Made by a program: the position numbers and the translations under genes. From assembly GCA_047967505.1 (NCBI GenBank), contig CM106540.1: 64,000 nt of DNA; one strand, given 5' to 3'. The notes beneath the pieces were generated by a model, which saw only the letters and a list, made by a program, of their open reading frames with translations, was not told where the DNA came from and searched no databases. Shown piece after piece: positions 10,969 to 26,239 of the stretch. The stretch's first letter is position 1, and each line of letters opens with the position of its first letter. This stretch comes from Dipteris shenzhenensis. Taxonomy: Eukaryota > Polypodiophyta > Polypodiopsida > Gleicheniales.

Positions 10969-13790
10969 AATACCCAATTGTCCACACGGTGCATAGGAGC
11001 AAAAAAATCCCAAATTTTGTGGATCATCATAGTTTTTTTCTTTTTCCTAAAACCCAGCTTGCATTAGGTGATGGTAAGTCCCAAAGGAAAAAGACCCAGA
11101 TACAAAAACGTCGCTAAACAGCAAGGCAACCACCCATGGCCTAAACAACAGGGCAACCACCCATGGTCTACACTGCTAAGTAGTCAACACAAGCTACAAT
11201 GCCTAATGAACATCTAGCAAACTAGACCCCAATAAGGAGTTTTTCCTTAGTAGCAAATTAGCACAATCAAGCAACACTTGCGTGAGCTCCTCTAAAATCA
11301 AATCAGCCTTGAGCTTAAATAGAACTTGACACTTAAACAATAGCATGTTATGGGTCAACCACATAGCCAAGCACACACCCTCCCTGATATAAACCCAGCA
11401 GCATACCGATGTAGAAGGAAGCTTGAATGTCTCACATTCAAGCTTGAATGGTTCTTCTTGGAAAGCTTTCATTCTTATTATGGAAATAATGCATAGATGG
11501 TTATCAGTGGTTTGTGGAATGGTCACATTTTAGATGGGCATGCAACTTGCATGGGTAATAATTTGACTAAATTTTGTGCAATATCAAGTTTCATGTCCAT
11601 CAAAAAGTATTTGGATGCATGGGCATAACAAATTTCCAATTTTTACACATGGATGGTACATAGGTGCAAAAAAATAAGAAACATGGATAGTCATGGAATG
11701 ATCGTGTCTGATGGGAGTGCAATTTTTCATGGATATAACTTGGACTTTTTTTTTTCATCCTTACAAAGTTTCATTTCCATCGGAGGCCTTTTTGCTAGAT
11801 GTGCATGCAAAACTCCCAATTTCTCCACATTTGTGTTGCATAGATGTGGAAAAAATCCATTCGTGGAATGCCATGGGATGGTCAAATGACACATGGGAAT
11901 GCAACTTTTCACGAGTTTATTTTTTTCTCCTTACAAAGTTTCATGTCCATCAGAGGCCTTTGGGTGGATGGGCATGGGAAATTCCCAATTTGTTCACAAT
12001 GGTGTTGTTTAGGTGCAAAAAGGACCATCATGGAATGGTCAAGTATCAGATGGGCATGCACCTTTGCACATGCTTCAATTTGATTATGTTTTTTGTCACC
12101 TCACATTTTCATGTTGATTGGAGACTATTTGGGTGGATGGGCATGTTGCACATGCTTGGTGTATAGGTGCAAAATATCACAATTATGGACCATCATGGAA
12201 TGGTCAAGTATCAGATGGGTGGGAAATTTTGCATAGGTATTAATTTGAATTTTTTTAATGTATTCTCAAAGTCATGTCGATTGGATGCCATTTGAGTGCC
12301 TGGGCATTCAAAATTCCCAATTTGTGCACATGCATGCCTATAAATGCAAAAGTCATAAAACTATGGATTATCATGGAATGGTCAAGTACTAGATGGGCAT
12401 GCAAATTTGTATGGGTATTAATTTTACTATGTCTTGTGTTGTCACAAAGTTTCATGTTGGTTGGAGACTATTTGGGTAGATGAGCATGCACATTTGCACA
12501 TGTATGGTGCATAGATTCAAAAAAATCCCATTAGTACACCATCATGGGTGCTAGATGGGAATGTATCTTTGTATGGGTATTAATTTAACTAATTATTATT
12601 CCCTTGCAAAGTTTCATGTCCATCAAAAATCTTTTAGGTGGATCAACATGCAAAATTTCAAATTTGTTCACATGTGCGGTGCATAGATGCAAAAAAATCC
12701 CAATCGTGGACCATCATGGAACGGTTAAGTTGCAGATGGATAGGAAAATTTTCACAAGTCCTAATTTCGATAATTTTTAAATCCTACAAGGCTCCATGTC
12801 CCAGAGACCCTTTGTGTGGATGGTCATGAGAAATTCCCAATTTGTGCACATGAGTGATGCGTAGGTGCAAAAAAATATGAACCATGGAATGTCATGGAGT
12901 GATTAAGTGTTAGGTGGGAATGAAACTTTGCATGGGTATTAAAACAAATATGTTTTGTGTACTTGAAAAGCTTCATTTCAATTGGAGACTGTTTGGGTGG
13001 ATGGGCATGCGAAATTCCCAATGTGTTGACCTCTATGGTGCATAAGTGCCAAAAAATCCCATTCATGGTCTGTCATGGAATGGCCGAATGTCATATGGGC
13101 ATAAAATTTCCATGATTATTAATTTGACTAATTTTCATGTCCATAGGAGATCTTTTGGATAGAGGGGAATGCAAAATTTCCAATTTGTTGGCATGTGTGG
13201 TGCATAGGTGCAAAAAAATCCCATTCGTGGGCTATTAGGGAATGGTTGCATGTTAGATGGACATGAAATTTGTCCTGGATCCTAATTTGACTAATTTTAG
13301 TATCATTGTAAGGTTTCATGTGTATCAAAGACCATTTGGATGAATGTGCATGCAAAATTCCCAATTTGTACACATGCATGGTGCATAGGTGCAAAAAATT
13401 GCAATCGTGGTCGGTCAAGTGTTGAATGGGAATGAAAATTTGCATAGCTATTGATTTGGAATTTTCTAATGTCCTTGTATAGTTTCAAGTTCATTGTAGA
13501 TGGTTTGGGTGGATAGGCATGCAAAATTTCCCAATTTTTGCACATCTATGTTGCATGGGTGTAAAAAAATCCCATATGTGGACCATGATGGGATGGTTAA
13601 CTATCAGATGGGAATACAAATTTGGATGGGTATTTTCTTGACTAATGTTTTATCCTCACAAAATTTCATATCCATTTGAGACGATTTTGGTGGATGGGCA
13701 TGCAAACTTCCCAATTTGTGCACGTACATGGTGTATAGGTGCAAAGAATCAAAACCATGAACCGTAAAATACCATTGGGTGAGATACAGT
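10969..13790. repeat. Satellite-like tandem array, about 173-bp units
   Basis: The anchor TAGGTGCAAAA and its variants recur at 11661, 11841, 12010, 12174, 12341, 12512, 12684, 12862, 13043, 13205, 13386, 13556 and 13736. The mean spacing is 172.9 bp (range 162-181). A further unit at 10969-11030 is separated from the rest by an insertion. Each unit also carries CCAATTTGTGCACATG, GGACCATCATGGAATGG, and GGGCATGCAAATT followed by a TTTCATGTCCAT block. Units are diverged by indels and substitutions, so the array is old or not homogenised. The many short open frames on both strands here are by-products of the repeat. Confidence 0.93.
11031..11514 (-). mobile_element. Insertion within a satellite unit, probably a truncated retroposon
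   Basis: Satellite sequence stops at GGATCATCAT (11030) and resumes at TGGAATGGTCA (11515), exactly where the consensus joins these words. The inserted 484 bp has a T-rich left end (TTTTTTTCTTTTTCC), which is an A-rich tail on the minus strand. That suggests a 5'-truncated LINE 3' end in minus orientation. A 107-codon frame on the minus strand (11203-11526) gives no recognisable reverse-transcriptase motif. The target duplication is unclear, at most a few bases. Confidence 0.55.
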
Positions 13791-14289
13791 TCATACTGTC
13801 AACATTATTGTACTCTATCTTGAGGGTTCTTAAATCAAATTTTCTCTTTCAAGTAACTAATCAACAATATGTTTGTGATGTTACCTTAAGCTAGATTGGA
13901 ATTTTGGGTTTTGGACTTGATTAACCTAATGACGGATTAAGGCTTTGACTTGAGACTTCAGGTCCTCACTAAATGCAATGTATTCCATGCATGATCTTCT
14001 TGGGTATGGATCGAGAATCCAATTCAAAACAATAAATTACATTGGTAACACAAACACGGGAACCTTGGAGCTAAATCTCAAGGAGACTATGATCATGTGC
14101 TTCTGGAAGAAACCCTCCCATAAGCAAATTGACATTTGCTTCTTAAATCTCCCCATTCTTGCAACCAATGGTTGGATATCATCTAATAATCTTGCAATTC
14201 AATTGATAGTTCAATGATCTGCAATGGTGGCATTACAGTTGATACAATGGTACTACAATTTCTTTTGCACCGAGCCTTGCACACTTATT
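13791..14289. other. Unassigned DNA right of the 173-bp array
   Basis: The satellite pattern ends at about 13790. A 79-codon frame at 13978 has no recognisable motif. Confidence 0.4.
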
Positions 14290-14736
14290 GATACAATTTT
14301 TGCCATTGCCCAAAAAATGCCCTTTTATTCATGAAACACCTACACTCACCAATTGGGCATTTCAAAAGGATATTATCATTATGTGCATGTTCCATATTTT
14401 TCCCTTTTTGTTTGCCCAAAAAGGGAGGGCCTAATTGGATGCCCTTTTTGTGCCCTTCTTTTGTTGCAAAAAAGGGTAGCCTTTATTGGATGCCCTTTTT
14501 TGACAAAATTTAAGTTAAAAAAAGGGCAGCCAACATTTTTCGCCCTTTTTTGGTTGAAAAGAAAAGGGAGGACTTGTTTGGCCACGATTTTTGTGTTATT
14601 TTTAAAGATAAAAAGGGTGGATAAAGTTTTGGCCACCCTTTCATCATATCAACGTCATTTTTATTACCCTTTAAGCCTCACAAAAGGGCGGTCAATACAT
14701 TGGATGCCCTTTAGGACTACCCTTTGTCTTGTAGTG
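14290..14736. mobile_element. Terminal piece of a canonical CACTA element
   Basis: The minus strand at 14736 reads CACTACAAGACAAAGGG, the standard CACTA terminus. Inward from it lies a dense set of short subterminal repeats of the type AAAAGGGC/GCCCTTTTT on both strands (14300-14730), as expected for binding sites of a TNPA-like protein. No matching left terminus was found, so it is a truncated end. Its terminus and repeats differ from those of E1-E3 and of E4. Confidence 0.65.
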
Positions 14737-15509
14737 TGTACCAATACATCGTGCTATCGGTCGGGTGTCCAAGGTGCTACTTGGGAAATCTTTCTCTAGG
14801 TACTTTAGGATGATGCCTTGCTCCTTCATGTTGAATGTATTGCTCTCAAAAATTTCCATTAGCTTCATAATTTGTATGAAGGCACTGAAATTCCCACTCT
14901 TTGTGTATAAAGTAAAGGCATAGCTTGGGAGCATATGACCTTTTCAGGGAAATATTTTGGTCTATTTCTAATTTTCAAGATATATTGCCATATTTTGTAA
15001 TCAAGGTTCTCCAATTTATCAAATTTTACTTGTTTGCCGCAATGCCATTTTGGGGATGTACGACAATAATGGTTATATTAAGGAAGGAAACTTTTGTCCC
15101 TAATGGCTCATCAAGTGTGTATAGTGAATAAGACTTTGTACTTTTCTTGATCTCCAAAAATCTAAGGGGTAAACCCAATAGGGGTTACACCCCCTTGGTG
15201 AAGATGGGTTGAAAACCACCTCGGGTTACTACATTTATTAAAAGGATTTCATCCATGTATTGTGCAAAGAGTTTGAATTCCTTCAATGCTTGTTTCTCCT
15301 TAAGGTTGCCGAATCTAATGGTGAAGTTATATTCAAACTAGAAAAGGTTTAAGTTGCACCAAAGTGGGGATCAATTGAATCCCATAAGGTGCATGTTCCA
15401 GAGGAGGTAAGTCTTAATTCTTATTAGCTCCTCCTTTGATAAAGAGGGAGTATGTCATGTTCTCTTGTCATTCTAGTATACCTCTTTCCTATTTCTTGGA
15501 CCAATGACA
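14737..15509. other. Unassigned DNA, possibly decayed minus-strand coding sequence
   Basis: A minus-strand frame of 80 codons (14692-14934) and interrupted frames to about 15440 have even amino acid composition, but I recognise no domain. Confidence 0.35.
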
Positions 15510-16235
15510 GTAGCATATGAGTAATGAGAGTAAGATCCTTGTTCTTGTAAATTTTGATGTGGATCGAGTATCATTTGCAGGGTCAGGCATGCATATGTCC
15601 ACAATTCTTACCATGCATCATGCATGAGTGTTCAAAACTATGCATTGACATGCTTCTAGAATATGTGTGAATGTATCTGATGAATTTGGTACTTTCCAGA
15701 AGACTTAATGCAAGAAACGCACTTTTTCTTGCCAAGTTTTATGTGAAGTAGGTATCATTTGCATGGTCGGGCATGAGAATTTTCACAATCCATATGATGC
15801 ATCGTGTATAAGTGTCAAAATATGCATTGGTGTGCTTCCATCATACGCGTGTGAGTTTGATTAGTATGATATTTTGTGTAGGCATAATTAATGAGAGGCA
15901 CGCCTATGTTTTTGCACATTTTTATGTGAATTAGATATTGTTTGCATGGTTTGGGCATGTGTGGAAGCTACAATTCTTACCATGCATCATGCATGAGTGT
16001 AAAAATATCCATTGGTGTGCTTCTAGCATATGCATGTGTGTATAATGGGTATGATACTTTGAAAAGGCCTTATTGAGAGCAATCTCTTTTTCTTGAAAAG
16101 TAATATGTGGATCAAGTATCATTTTCATGGTCGGCCGGGTATGTGTATTTTAAAAATTGTTACTATGCATCCTGCATGAGTATTGATATGCATCGACATA
16201 CTTCTAGAAAATGTGTATGTATGATTGATGGACCT
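15510..16235. repeat. Second tandem array, four units of about 184 bp
   Basis: The block TTACCATGCATCATGCATGA with following GTGT recurs with anchors at 15626, 15810, 15995 and 16178 (spacings 184, 185 and 183). Each unit also has GTATCATTTGCATGGTC and a GCTTCTAGAATATG block. The sequence is unrelated to the 173-bp array. Confidence 0.88.
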
Positions 16236-17670
16236 CGGGAGTTTATTGCATAGTTTCAAGGGCTTTGTCACACTCTAATAGTACATCAAAGGACCAAGCA
16301 TTTGACATTTGAAGAGCTTGGGCACTTGCTACTACAAGAGGAAGCTCGAGAGAAGTTGTATAACAATGACGATGATAAAGAACTTTTGGCATAGGACAAG
16401 CAATAAAAAGACCTTGACCTTGAGCAATTTTTAAATATAGAAGTGTTGAGAGTTCTTTGTAAAAAGGCAACCATTTGATTTTTACTTTCTAAATTGTACT
16501 TCATGATAAATATGCAACAACATATGGATTGGTATGGCAGTTAGTAGTCCTGGATATTGTTCATTGAGCAATAATATTTGATCTATGCTAAACCTATTTA
16601 TTTAGGGTGGGTGGGCCACATCAAGTGGCACCCTTTGTGCCAATGCCCAGGGATGGGCACACTTTGGAAATGGGGGTCCAATCATTCTTTCACATGTTTG
16701 GCTTGAATATAGTATCAATTCTAGGTTGAAGATGCTATGTTTCAAGATGGATTCACATGCAAAACAAGGTATGTAGGAGGTGACATATAGTTTCTATTTT
16801 TCTTTGACCTCATAACATGTATATAATTTTGTTTTACTTGCAATGCTATGTGAATGGCTTTAATTTACCTATTTCTTAGTAGAGCTTGAAGTGCTAATTT
16901 CTTTTGCACTCTAAAGGGTATTGCCTTCTTAATTATAACATATGCTTTCTTAATGAAGGTTGTTGGAAGTGGTGGAAAGAACATAAAGTCTTAGATGGCT
17001 ACTATGAGCTAGGGGCAAGGCTTGCAATTGCTAGAGGAGTTTGAAGTTGAAGAAATTGTGGCTAGACTAGGAAAAAGGTTGTTGTTGAACTTGCAAAGAA
17101 GCATCCTCCAAGAATAGCTAAATATGCTAGGAGAGAGGCTTCTATGAGGAGATATATTCAATCTTACTTTTGTGATTTGCTTCCAACCTTGCTTGCATGC
17201 ACTGAGCAAAACATTAACTTAAAACGACACACCATGCAATAAGAAAGTGACAATACTACATGGTATTAATTTTCTTCATACCATGTTATACTATGCATAC
17301 CAGACAGTAAAGTTTAGATACCGCATAGGGTTAGCTTAACTACCACATGGTATTATTAATATCTGTACGGTATAGTACCTTATATTAGTAACCCACCTCA
17401 TACTATTTGGATTCCCAAGAATCTAGCTCTACTTGGAGTCTTAAAAAACAAAGAAGGACAAGCAAACAGGATAAATAAATCTTCCAAACAAATTTATAAG
17501 TTTTTGTATCCTTTTAAAAAATTGTTCAGTGTCGGTGGTGGGTTCGCTTAGGCTAGTTGATATCTACCCATGCTAGGATGAAAAATGGATAAATGCAAAG
17601 CTCTTGGTTTATAGTTTATCATTTAAGATTTGAAAGGATTGTTTTATGAAAAAGAGCATTTTTTTTGTAA
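16236..17670. other. Unassigned DNA
   Basis: No gene recognised. Two overlapping minus-strand frames (16243-16504) and one at 17009-17209 lack known motifs. Confidence 0.4.
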
Positions 17671-17932
17671 GAAATTTGCTCAGGGGGGTCACTATGTATA
17701 AACCCTCTATACCACGTGCGTTCAAGGCCTATTTCTAAAATCCCTTATCTGTAAATTTTTCATTAATAAAATGTACCCCTTTTCTATACAAATTTGTAAA
17801 TTTTTCCCAAAACTATTTTAAATAGTCCCTTATGTATATTTATTTCTGTAAATTCTAGAATTAAAAAATATCCTTCTGTTGAACTCACGTGATAGGGTTA
17901 CATATGATGAGTGACCCCCCCGAGGAAATTTG
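17671..17932. mobile_element. Small terminal-inverted-repeat element (MITE) with 8-bp target duplication
   Basis: The 246-bp body (17679-17924) begins CTCAGGGGGGTCACT and ends AGTGACCCCCCCGAG. The inverted similarity extends inward through TGTATAAACCCTCTATACCACGTG and its imperfect complement. It is flanked by perfect GAAATTTG copies at 17671-17678 and 17925-17932. An 8-bp duplication is typical of hAT-mobilised elements. The interior is AT-rich and non-coding. Confidence 0.85.
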
Positions 17933-18652
17933 AAGTTACTTTCATGAAAAATTTAAAAGGAAGGATGTTTTTAATAGGCATCAACTATATAGTTTTTAAA
18001 TATTAGTGAAAAAAGAAGATGTTTTTGGTAGCCACAAATCATATAGTTTTTAGTATTTATAAATTTGTAAAAAATCATATGTTTAGTAGTATAGTTTACA
18101 AAAATAGTAAAAAAGATATATGGTTTTGAAAGAAGGTATGTACGTGCCAATGGGGAGTCAGCATATGTTGACTCGTAACTACTTGCATATGGATACAAAA
18201 TATCTATGTCACATGTGCCAGTGGGGTCCATGTATGCTAACAGGTAACTACTCGCACATGGCTATGAAATTTTAAATAATATATTATAGTTTATAAGTAC
18301 TTATTAGGAAAAGAGAAATACTTGACTTTGGCCTTTGTGGCTCGCATTCGCCAGCTGATAACAACCCATTGAAAGTCTAGCCAGTTGTGTAGCTCGCAAT
18401 TGCTAGCTTGTACCAACCTGCAAATTACATGCTAGAGAATGATATGGACCACACTTGGTTAGTTACTAGTAAGATGAAATTTGTGGCATAGTATACCATG
18501 CATTTATGTGTAGTTTGTAATATGTTTTTTTCATAATAATTAGTTAAACTTATGTTAGGCTTGTTATGTATGTCTAACCTAGCTAGGTTTCCTTTACTCT
18601 ATAGATCCAAACAAAGAATCATGATAAGTGCACATGTAAGTTTTGCTGGCTA
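17933..18652. other. AT-rich DNA with a short tandem duplication
   Basis: A unit of about 65 bp (GTAACTACTTGCATATGG / GTAACTACTCGCACATGG) occurs twice between about 18140 and 18270. No coding signal. Confidence 0.5.
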
Positions 18653-19565
18653 CTGCACTAGCGTGTGTTAAAAATATCGACATTCATGTAAAGAGCATGA
18701 TGTCACAAATAATCATAGTGTAGATAGATGCTTACTCGGGAGAGAGTGGGACGTGGGTAAAAGAAATTCGCCATCGCACACCTATTTCCATAGGCATATT
18801 ACCACGTCTATAACCATCCAATTATGTCGGGAGGAGTCAAGACGATTGTGTGGTTGTTCTATCTCGAGGTCTAGCATGCTTACATTTTTTTTATTAATGA
18901 TATGAGATGGTTTATTGCTTTTACATTGGACATCAATCATGGCGGACAGAGAAGATAGTGTAGGACAACATCAACCATAGAACAAGGGAAAAATCTTATG
19001 AAACCACAAGATTTTGTTACAATGTTAGGTTGTCAGAAGTGGATGTGAAAATTTTGCAACCAAATGTTCACAAAATGACAACCACAAATGTTTTCTTATC
19101 CTCAAGGCAGATAAGAAAACATTTGATGGGCGATGAAGAAAAACAAATAAAGAGATGTGAGGGACCAAGTGTCGAATTTGTTACTACCATCCTATGAGGC
19201 ATTAACCATGCAAAGCCTAAAGATGTAAATGATTGAAAGTTTAACAGTTGAAACTATGCCAATGTAATGTAACAATGCACTAGCGTGTGTGAAATACCGA
19301 TGTTCGCATACAGAGCATGATGCCACAAATGACCATAGTGCAAGTAGATTCTTATTCCGGAGAGAGAAGGATGTGGGAAAAGGCAATTTACCATCCCACG
19401 CCTATGTGCATAGGCAGATTACCACATCTCTAACTATCCAATTATGTTAGGAGGGGGCAAGACGATTGGATGGTTGCTCTATCTCAAGATCGAGCGCACT
19501 TATAGAATGGATGGAATTGACGGATGGTTGCTATGTCTCAAGGTCTAGCACACTTACAAAATGGC
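18653..19565. repeat. Direct repeat of about 230 bp with a 622-bp offset
   Basis: Copies start at 18653 and 19275 with TGCACTAGCGTGTGT. They share GAGCATGATG, GGAGAGAG and CCAATTATGT, and end near 18885 and 19505. A further short tandem copy of the tail (GGATGGTTGCTATGTCTCAA) lies at 19521-19565. The second copy abuts the hAT coding remnant, so these may be internal or subterminal repeats of that element; this is inferred. Confidence 0.75.
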
Positions 19566-20957
19566 TTGCTCCATGGTAGCTGATGGATGGAAGAATGTTA
19601 GCAAGAGGCCCTTGAGAAATGTCATGGTTGTGATGTTCAAAGGCAAGGCCTTTTATCAATCGATTGATAGAGATAGTGAGACCAAGACGAGAGATTTTTT
19701 TTTAAGTAGATGTATTGAAGATATTGGTCCCGATAATGTTATTCAACTGATTACTGATAATGCTAAGAATTGTCAAAAGGCTGGAAAAATTAATAATCGC
19801 AGATATTGGTGTATTTGGGCATCGACATGCTCATGCCACTACCTAGACCTTATCTTGGAGGATTGGTAGAAAACACCTGAGACCTAGTTCTTCAAAGTTG
19901 CTGTTGCGATGAGGCTTAAAAAGTCGTGTTATAATTTCTCAACCACAAGCAATTAATTGCTATATTCAGGAATCACCAGCCTACGAATGAATTGCTAGAG
20001 CTCTTGAAGCTAGGTTAAACACATTTTGGCACAAACTTTATAATGATGGAGCAGTTGTTGAAGTAGCAGGGGCTTGTAACCAAAATGTTATTCAGTAGAG
20101 AGCCTGCAAAATGGATATTAGAGCCATGCTTGAGTAACACCCTTGCCAAATTCACCGAGTTAAAGATGATTTGTAATAATCTTGCATTTTGAAAGAGAGT
20201 ATCTAATGCGGTGGAAGCGATGAAGCCAATCTGGTTTGCAATCCTTAGGCTAGTTGTGAAAGGGCCAAGCATGGAAAGTGCTTATATGGCTTGGTGGGCT
20301 ATTGAGAGCAATGTTTGAAGAGGAAGATGCAAGGCCCGATGAAGGTGGTTATAGTTTGACTCGAGGAACCCTATTGCAAAAGATGGTGAAAAAATGATGG
20401 AATCAAGCTCACAACTCTCTGCACTATGTTGCCCATATATTAGATACGTAATGGTGGGAATATATGTATAGATTATGCAATCATGGCATGATCTTGAACG
20501 TTTCTTTGAGGATAGGATAGAGTATCTACCGTTAAGGAACTCTGCACTTTTTGAAATAGAGAAGGATTGTTTGCCTACCCAAGAATCAAAGAATTAGCCA
20601 AAGATATGCCAACATGGAGATGGTGGGAAGAGTTTGGAGCATCTATGACTCATTTGCAAGCCTTGGCCATGAAAATATTATCACAACCTTGTAGCAACTC
20701 CTCTAGTGAATGAAACTGGAGTAACTACAAGTTTGTACATTTCATCACAAGGAATCGCTTGACATCAGAGATATCAAAGAAGCTGGCATACCTCTATGCA
20801 AATGGTAGAGTGCTAGACGATGTAAAAGGAGTGTGTAGTGATGGTGATGTGCCAAAGTGGGTACTCACAGATCTTCCAGGTCCCTTGCATGATGCTGCTA
20901 TACTTACACATCTTGAACCAAATTCTAGCGACTCGAAAGTAGAGGTGCCGTCGTGAT
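19561..20957 (+). pseudogene. hAT-superfamily transposase remnant (DUF659 and hATC)
   Basis: From 19561 the frame reads MACSMVADGWKNVSKRPLRN, then VVMFKGKAFYQSID and NVIQLITDNAKNC, the DUF659 core. The frame stops at 19867 and continues in broken frames. At about 20600-20860 the C-terminal hATC dimerisation domain is clear: WWEEFGASM, LQALAMKILSQPCSNSSS, E followed by a stop in place of R, NWSNYKFVHF and RNRL. The final frame (20759-20956) ends in an acidic tail. The BED finger is absent, replaced by the direct repeat upstream. It is related to but not adjacent to the hAT remnant at the left edge. Confidence 0.85.
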
Positions 20958-22822
20958 GTACATGAGTGTGTTTGATTAATGTTGTAATTCAGGAAAAAAT
21001 GCAAATGAAATATTGCAATTCATACTTCTTTTTATCATCTATTCAAATTAAATTTTGCAATTCTTCTAAAATGCAATTCATTTAAAATGCTATTCATTTA
21101 AAATGGAATTCTTCTAAATCATTGTTTAATGATTCAGTTGATCTAAGGTGCAATTCATTTAACATGCACATCATGACGTTACAAATAGCAGGTGGTGGAG
21201 CATTGTGTTCTAGCTGTTGATGGACTTATAAATCTTTCCCAGCACACTTTACTCAGGGAGCTTCTACCTCATGAAAGTGTATGTGATAGATTTATAATTT
21301 CATGAAAGGCTAATTTGCAGATTCTCAAACAATTTGTAAAACAAAATCAGCGTGTATTTTTAAAGTGTAGGTTAAGTAACCATGCCGATTTACATTAACC
21401 AACATTTTACCAAACATGGCAATAGCTTGTCACCATATTATATAAGTTCGAAGTATACATAGTTAGCCACATAGAATTTGGCCAAAGTATACATTGTTAT
21501 CCAAATTCAATATGAGCAAAGTACAGGGAGTGCTCATTTTAATAAAGTTTAGGTAAATTGGATGTGCCCAAAAAAATACAAGGGATGCCCATTTTGCAAA
21601 AATTACTTTTACGTAGGATGTGGCCAAGTATCAAAAGTAATCCCATATGAATTTAAAGTACAAAAAAAGTTATGCCACAAAGTAGAGTCGATTTGGTGGT
21701 CCACAAGAATAGTTGCATTGGCGGCAATTGTTCAACAAAACAGTGAACAAGCCACATAGCAACACCATCAGTACAAGGGTAGCCAAGATGGAGAGCAAGA
21801 TCACCAACATGCTTGCAAGATGGGTGAGTGTCTGAAGAATATCGATTTGTAAAAACTCAATGATTAAATTCACTCAACATTTAAGAATATCGTAACATTT
21901 AAAATACAGCACTCAAAACTGTTGAAATAGATAGTAACTTGCAAATACAAAATACAGCATGGGAACATATTATAATTTCTTGCATCATCTCCAAAATCCA
22001 TTAACAAATTTGATATATGTCATTACAATATATGTCATTCAACTTCTATGGGAATTACAATCTTCACAACCGAGGATCCAGTGAATGCTCCGATGCCAAT
22101 AACTTCATACAATTGATGGGCCTGAGGAGCATTGTAGGTTGGAATGCACTCCTAACCTTTAAAGTATTTACTAGGCATGCCAGGTTTCACCGATGGTGAC
22201 ATGAGAGCATATAGTAACCGGTCTTGATCATCGTATTAAAATGGTCTTGGCATATAGGACATAAAGGTTCATCATCCACATAAGTAATATGCACTAGAAT
22301 GTTAGAGGGTTTTCTATAGGTCGGTGTGCACATATCTCTATTCGTCGACTGCTCTCAAATGAGTAGATCGTAAATCTACAATTATCATCCCGTATCATCT
22401 CATAATAATCCAATTGTATTATTATTTCCAGGTTATGGGGTTGCAATTATAATTTCTCAAATATAGGGGTTACAATTATAATTTCTAATTTAATATACAT
22501 ACCTAAATTAAGAGTCAATTAAAGTGTTTCTTCTTTCTTTGTTTTAGGTTTTCCTTTGGGGCCATTACATTTGAGGTATAGTTCTCATTGATATTTTTAT
22601 GTCCCAGCCCATGCATATATAAGTAAGCTTTAAGGGGTTTCTCTTGGTATAACAAATCCGTTGGTTGACACCTATCTCCAGAGGTCATCTTTTTCTAAGG
22701 TAATCCCTTTTCAAGTCGATAATAGTTTGTAGTCATGGGTGTATAGCCTAAGGTATTCTTTCCTACCATAATGGGCTCTAATCTACCTCTCTATACTTAT
22801 TATTGTCTTATATGAGGGGAGG
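20958..22822. other. Unassigned AT-rich DNA
   Basis: Short iterations of TGCAATTCATTTAAAATG occur at about 21050-21160, and a GGGGTTRCAATTATAATTTCT pair at about 22435-22485. No gene recognised. Confidence 0.4.
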
Positions 22823-25870
<3,048 letters not shown>

Positions 25871-25879
25871 GTATGCTGG

Positions 25880-26235
25880 TCGAGCAAATTTATCAGACCT
25901 ATGTATTAATGCCACTATACTTAACTTCAATGATTGACTGGAGAAAATTCATTAGATCTATGTATTAATGCCGCTATACTTAACTTCAATGATTGATTGG
26001 TTGTATCCATTATTGGGATTAGCTAACAAACAAAAGAAGTGGAAGGAAGAGGCATTAAGCATGCATCCCCCCCACACGTAGTACGTGTGGGTGTGAAAAC
26101 ACACACACACAGTGCACTTAATGCCCCTTCCTTTCCCTTCTTTTATTTCTTGGCTAATCCTAGTAAAGGATACAACCAATCAATCATTGAAGTTAAATCA
26201 TCCATGAATACAATGATCCAACAAATTTGCTAATT
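25880..26235. mobile_element. Fold-back (hairpin) element
   Basis: Arms 25978-26070 and 26092-26198 are inverted copies: ACTTAACTTCAATGATTGAT on the left meets ATCAATCATTGAAGTTAAAT on the right. They share ATTGGTTGTATCC, TTAGC and GGCATTAAG, and close on the perfect inner palindrome CCCACACGTA-G-TACGTGTGGG (26071-26091). Weaker inverted similarity continues outward to GCAAATTT at both sides. The left arm is preceded by a 59-bp tandem duplication (ATGTATTAATGCC at 25901 and 25960). Most likely a MITE; a small-RNA hairpin is possible. Confidence 0.75.
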
Positions 26236-26239
26236 CAGA

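Noticed and set aside
11653-13545. Several overlapping frames of about 60-150 codons with shared HGMV/HSCNH-like words
   Set aside because: They repeat with the 173-bp satellite unit and occur on both strands, so they are not genes.
10969-13790. CRISPR-like array
   Set aside because: No short identical repeats with unique spacers; whole units are homologous, as in a eukaryotic satellite.
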